NCBI GenBank assembly: GCA_016617855.1
Contig: JAECUM010004441.1
Location: 87,047-151,046, forward strand
DNA from: Megalonaias nervosa
Taxonomy: Eukaryota > Mollusca > Bivalvia > Unionida > Unionidae
DNA: 64,000 bases
Direction of reading: 5' to 3'
Under the pieces are notes generated by a model. It made no database searches. It was not told the origin of the DNA and saw only the letters and a list, made by a program, of their open reading frames with translations. This document shows positions 61,855-64,000 of the stretch, piece by piece. Made by a program: the position numbers and the translations under genes. Numbering within the stretch: position 1 is the first letter of the stretch; each line of letters starts with the position of its first letter.

Positions 61855-63825
61855 ATAATAATGAAAAAAAAGATATTACCACTAAGAGAACATGAAACAT
61901 TTCATAAGGAGTTCGAGCTTATAATGAGCAAATTCCTGCTTTTAAGATTAAAAAGGAAAGCAACTAAACCACACAAACCACCTCTTCTGTTTGTCCCCTT
62001 TTTGGAATTCTTCCAAGAAAACTGATTTTGAATCGGTTTCTATTTGGCTAGCCATGCACTTGCAAAATGATCACAATAAAAATAACAACATTCATTCAAT
62101 CGCCTTATTTTATCTTCAGGATTAAAATTTATTATTAAATAGGAATAAAATCTTTAAATTCAATGACCATTATTTTAAAAACTTTTCAGACAGAAAGCAC
62201 ATACTTTCTCGCTTATTTCTCTTGGAATATTATTTCAAAACTGAATATATCTATTGTGTATTATAAATTTATCATACATTTGCATAATTTTTGTATTCAA
62301 AATATTTATTTCTATTAGAGCCAGCCTCCTTGACACTGAAGAACTGTGCCAAATATAGCATCAAGCCTGTGATTCACATGTAACTGTACCTCTACAAAGT
62401 TATAAGTGAACTTATTACTAATGCAAGTGGCAAGAAAAGCATAATCTGAGCATAAAAAGTGTAATTTATGTATTACATGCCACAAGTATAGGAAACAGTT
62501 TGATAAATGTACATTTATGTTTGCTACTAACCTGAACCTGCAGCTGTTTAAAATTCTCATCACAGATGGGCAAAAATCATGTGGATTAGTATGAAACTAC
62601 AAACACAAAAGATTGTGACCAGTTATTTATATACAACACTCTTTTTAACTAGTCTACAAGTCTAACTTTTCCCAAATGATCATGCAGTCCACAAATTCTG
62701 CAATGAGCATAAGGATTTGCTCAATCTGAGTGCTGTATTACATCACTCTCATACTCTTCTTTTCATATTTGTAAAGTGCTACTGAGTTGTCCTTTTTCTG
62801 ATCTGACATATCCATATGTTAAAATAAAAGTCTCCTCTAACATTTTTCAGTCATATAACAGACACATGTCACATCAATAAAGACAGTTTCACTTAACAAC
62901 TGGCACCCTTTCTTTAAAGTTAGACTGGTCTGCTACCTAAATGTATTATCCAAATATTATGAATCTGTGAGACAAATTACAAATTGAACAAACATGTCAG
63001 TTTTCTTGGAAATGTGTCATATACAGTTGCTATAAATAGTAAATAAGGAATGTACATGGAAGTCCATTGGATAAATGTACTCTTATACAATACAGTAGTC
63101 TTCATATTTTTTAGAATATTCTCAAAATTGTATGGTGTGGGACTAAAGAGAGAATAAAAATGACAAACACAATTTTGTATTGCTTTATCTTTAGTTTTTT
63201 ATGTACCATAAAAGTATAGTCCTTATAAATGCAAACATAAGATTATTACAAACATATGATTTAATTAGGTGGAAAATTAGAATGATTATGGCAAAAGTGT
63301 AATGGTATGACATTTATGCAGATCATATAATGCTAAAGATACATGTTGTGAACAAAAATCATAGAGTTGTCATGCTAGTAAGTAGAATGAAGATGTACTG
63401 CATTACTGCTGGCTTACAAGACTGCAGTTTGGTGGGCTGTTACTCTGCAGTATTGCCACCCACAATTAAATAAGTCAAATGAAGCAACTGTACAATCTTG
63501 CTCCACATAATTGAGATGGCAATTTTGCAGATTATTATTACTTACTGCTGCATCTGCCAAATTGCATTTATCAATGAACTGTTGTCAGTTACTGACAACT
63601 GGATGACATGATTTCATTGCTTTTTTTTAAAGATATAAAAAACTGAAAATTTGACAGATACCATCATTGCAGCCCTTTCGAAATGGACTGTAAAACAAAA
63701 ATTTAGGATCTCTTTAAGGATGATCATTGATATCACTTAGACATTTTTCTCAGACTGAAGTAATTTTAGAATGTTGAACTAAATTAACTATCAAGTTGTT
63801 TTGCCTAACTGGCAATCACATTATT
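61855..63825. other. Intronic sequence upstream of the Ig exon, no further exon supported
   Basis: The next Ig-type exon should lie on this side, but no segment here has an Ig pattern with paired sites. A possible 33-nt frame between AACAG and GTAAGT near 63548-63580 (minus) is too weak to call. Confidence 0.45.
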
Positions 63826-63841
63826 TGTTCAGGTTACAAGT

Positions 63842-63960
63842 TGTTGTTGTTGTTGTTGTAGGTTTAACGCCATTTTTCAGCACAAGATAGGCTATACATG
63901 GTGGCCAGTATTAATGGTGAAGGAAGAACCCTGGAAAACCCAGGGAAGAACCACCGACCC
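63842..63960 (-). repeat. tRNA-derived SINE, family 1 (copy h, 5'-truncated)
   Basis: Tail and central block only, truncated at ACCGACCC. A perfect target duplication TTCAGGTTACAAGT at 63828-63841 and 63961-63974 shows it inserted as a truncated copy. Confidence 0.93.
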
Positions 63961-64000
63961 TTCAGGTTACAAGTACATGTTGTAATCTATTTCAGTGGAC

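Noticed and set aside
63548..63580. 33-nt exon upstream of the Ig exon
   Set aside because: Paired splice-like sites exist but the phase does not match the phase-1 Ig exon and the peptide is uninformative.

Overview
The window looks like AT-rich, intron- and transposon-dominated metazoan DNA, most likely from a mollusc. Two tRNA-derived SINE families are scattered through it. One has a Leu/Ser-like tRNA head, a conserved central block of the type common in molluscan genomes and a (TTG)n/(CAA)n tail. The rest is (TA)n tracts, LINE remnants, solo LTRs, Tigger-type DNA elements and minisatellites. There is no bacterial-style gene layout, and most open frames over 60 codons are chance frames or transposon debris. 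The taxon assignment is inference from repeat type.

Host gene: one gene on the minus strand can be supported. Five exons join in consistent phase: an Ig-like domain (61842-61543), an FN3 domain (53382-53086), a transmembrane segment with stop-transfer arginines (48398-48264), and two cytoplasmic microexons of 25 and 29 nt (6611-6587, 2642-2614). All junctions are phase 1 except the one between the microexons (phase 2), and every split codon resolves to a sense codon. It is the membrane-proximal and tail part of an immunoglobulin-superfamily adhesion or immune-type receptor. The 5' end lies to the right of the window and the 3' end to the left. The introns hold nearly all the other sequence; the one between the transmembrane exon and the first microexon is about 41.7 kb.

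Layout: 0-6.5 kb holds SINEs, (TA)n tracts and two-copy tandem duplications. 6.9-8.0 kb is a minisatellite. 10.3-13.0 kb is a decayed LINE on the minus strand. 14.2-48.1 kb is a single Tigger-type MITE cut into two complementary halves by an insert of about 30 kb. The insert's two ends are inverted arrays of a ~90-125 bp satellite. Inside it lie SINEs, a solo LTR, a small hAT-like MITE, an inverted copy of the 7-kb minisatellite and a second copy of the 10-kb LINE. That LINE copy contains a SINE, which contains a Tigger element with a transposase fragment, which contains another SINE. 48-64 kb holds the receptor exons, two solo LTRs in opposite orientation, two further Tigger-type MITEs (one broken by a different LINE) and a 5'-truncated SINE at the right edge.

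The observations most worth checking are the split MITE with its satellite-armed insert, the partial exon duplication at the FN3 splice donor, and the possible alternative 3' exons in the giant intron.
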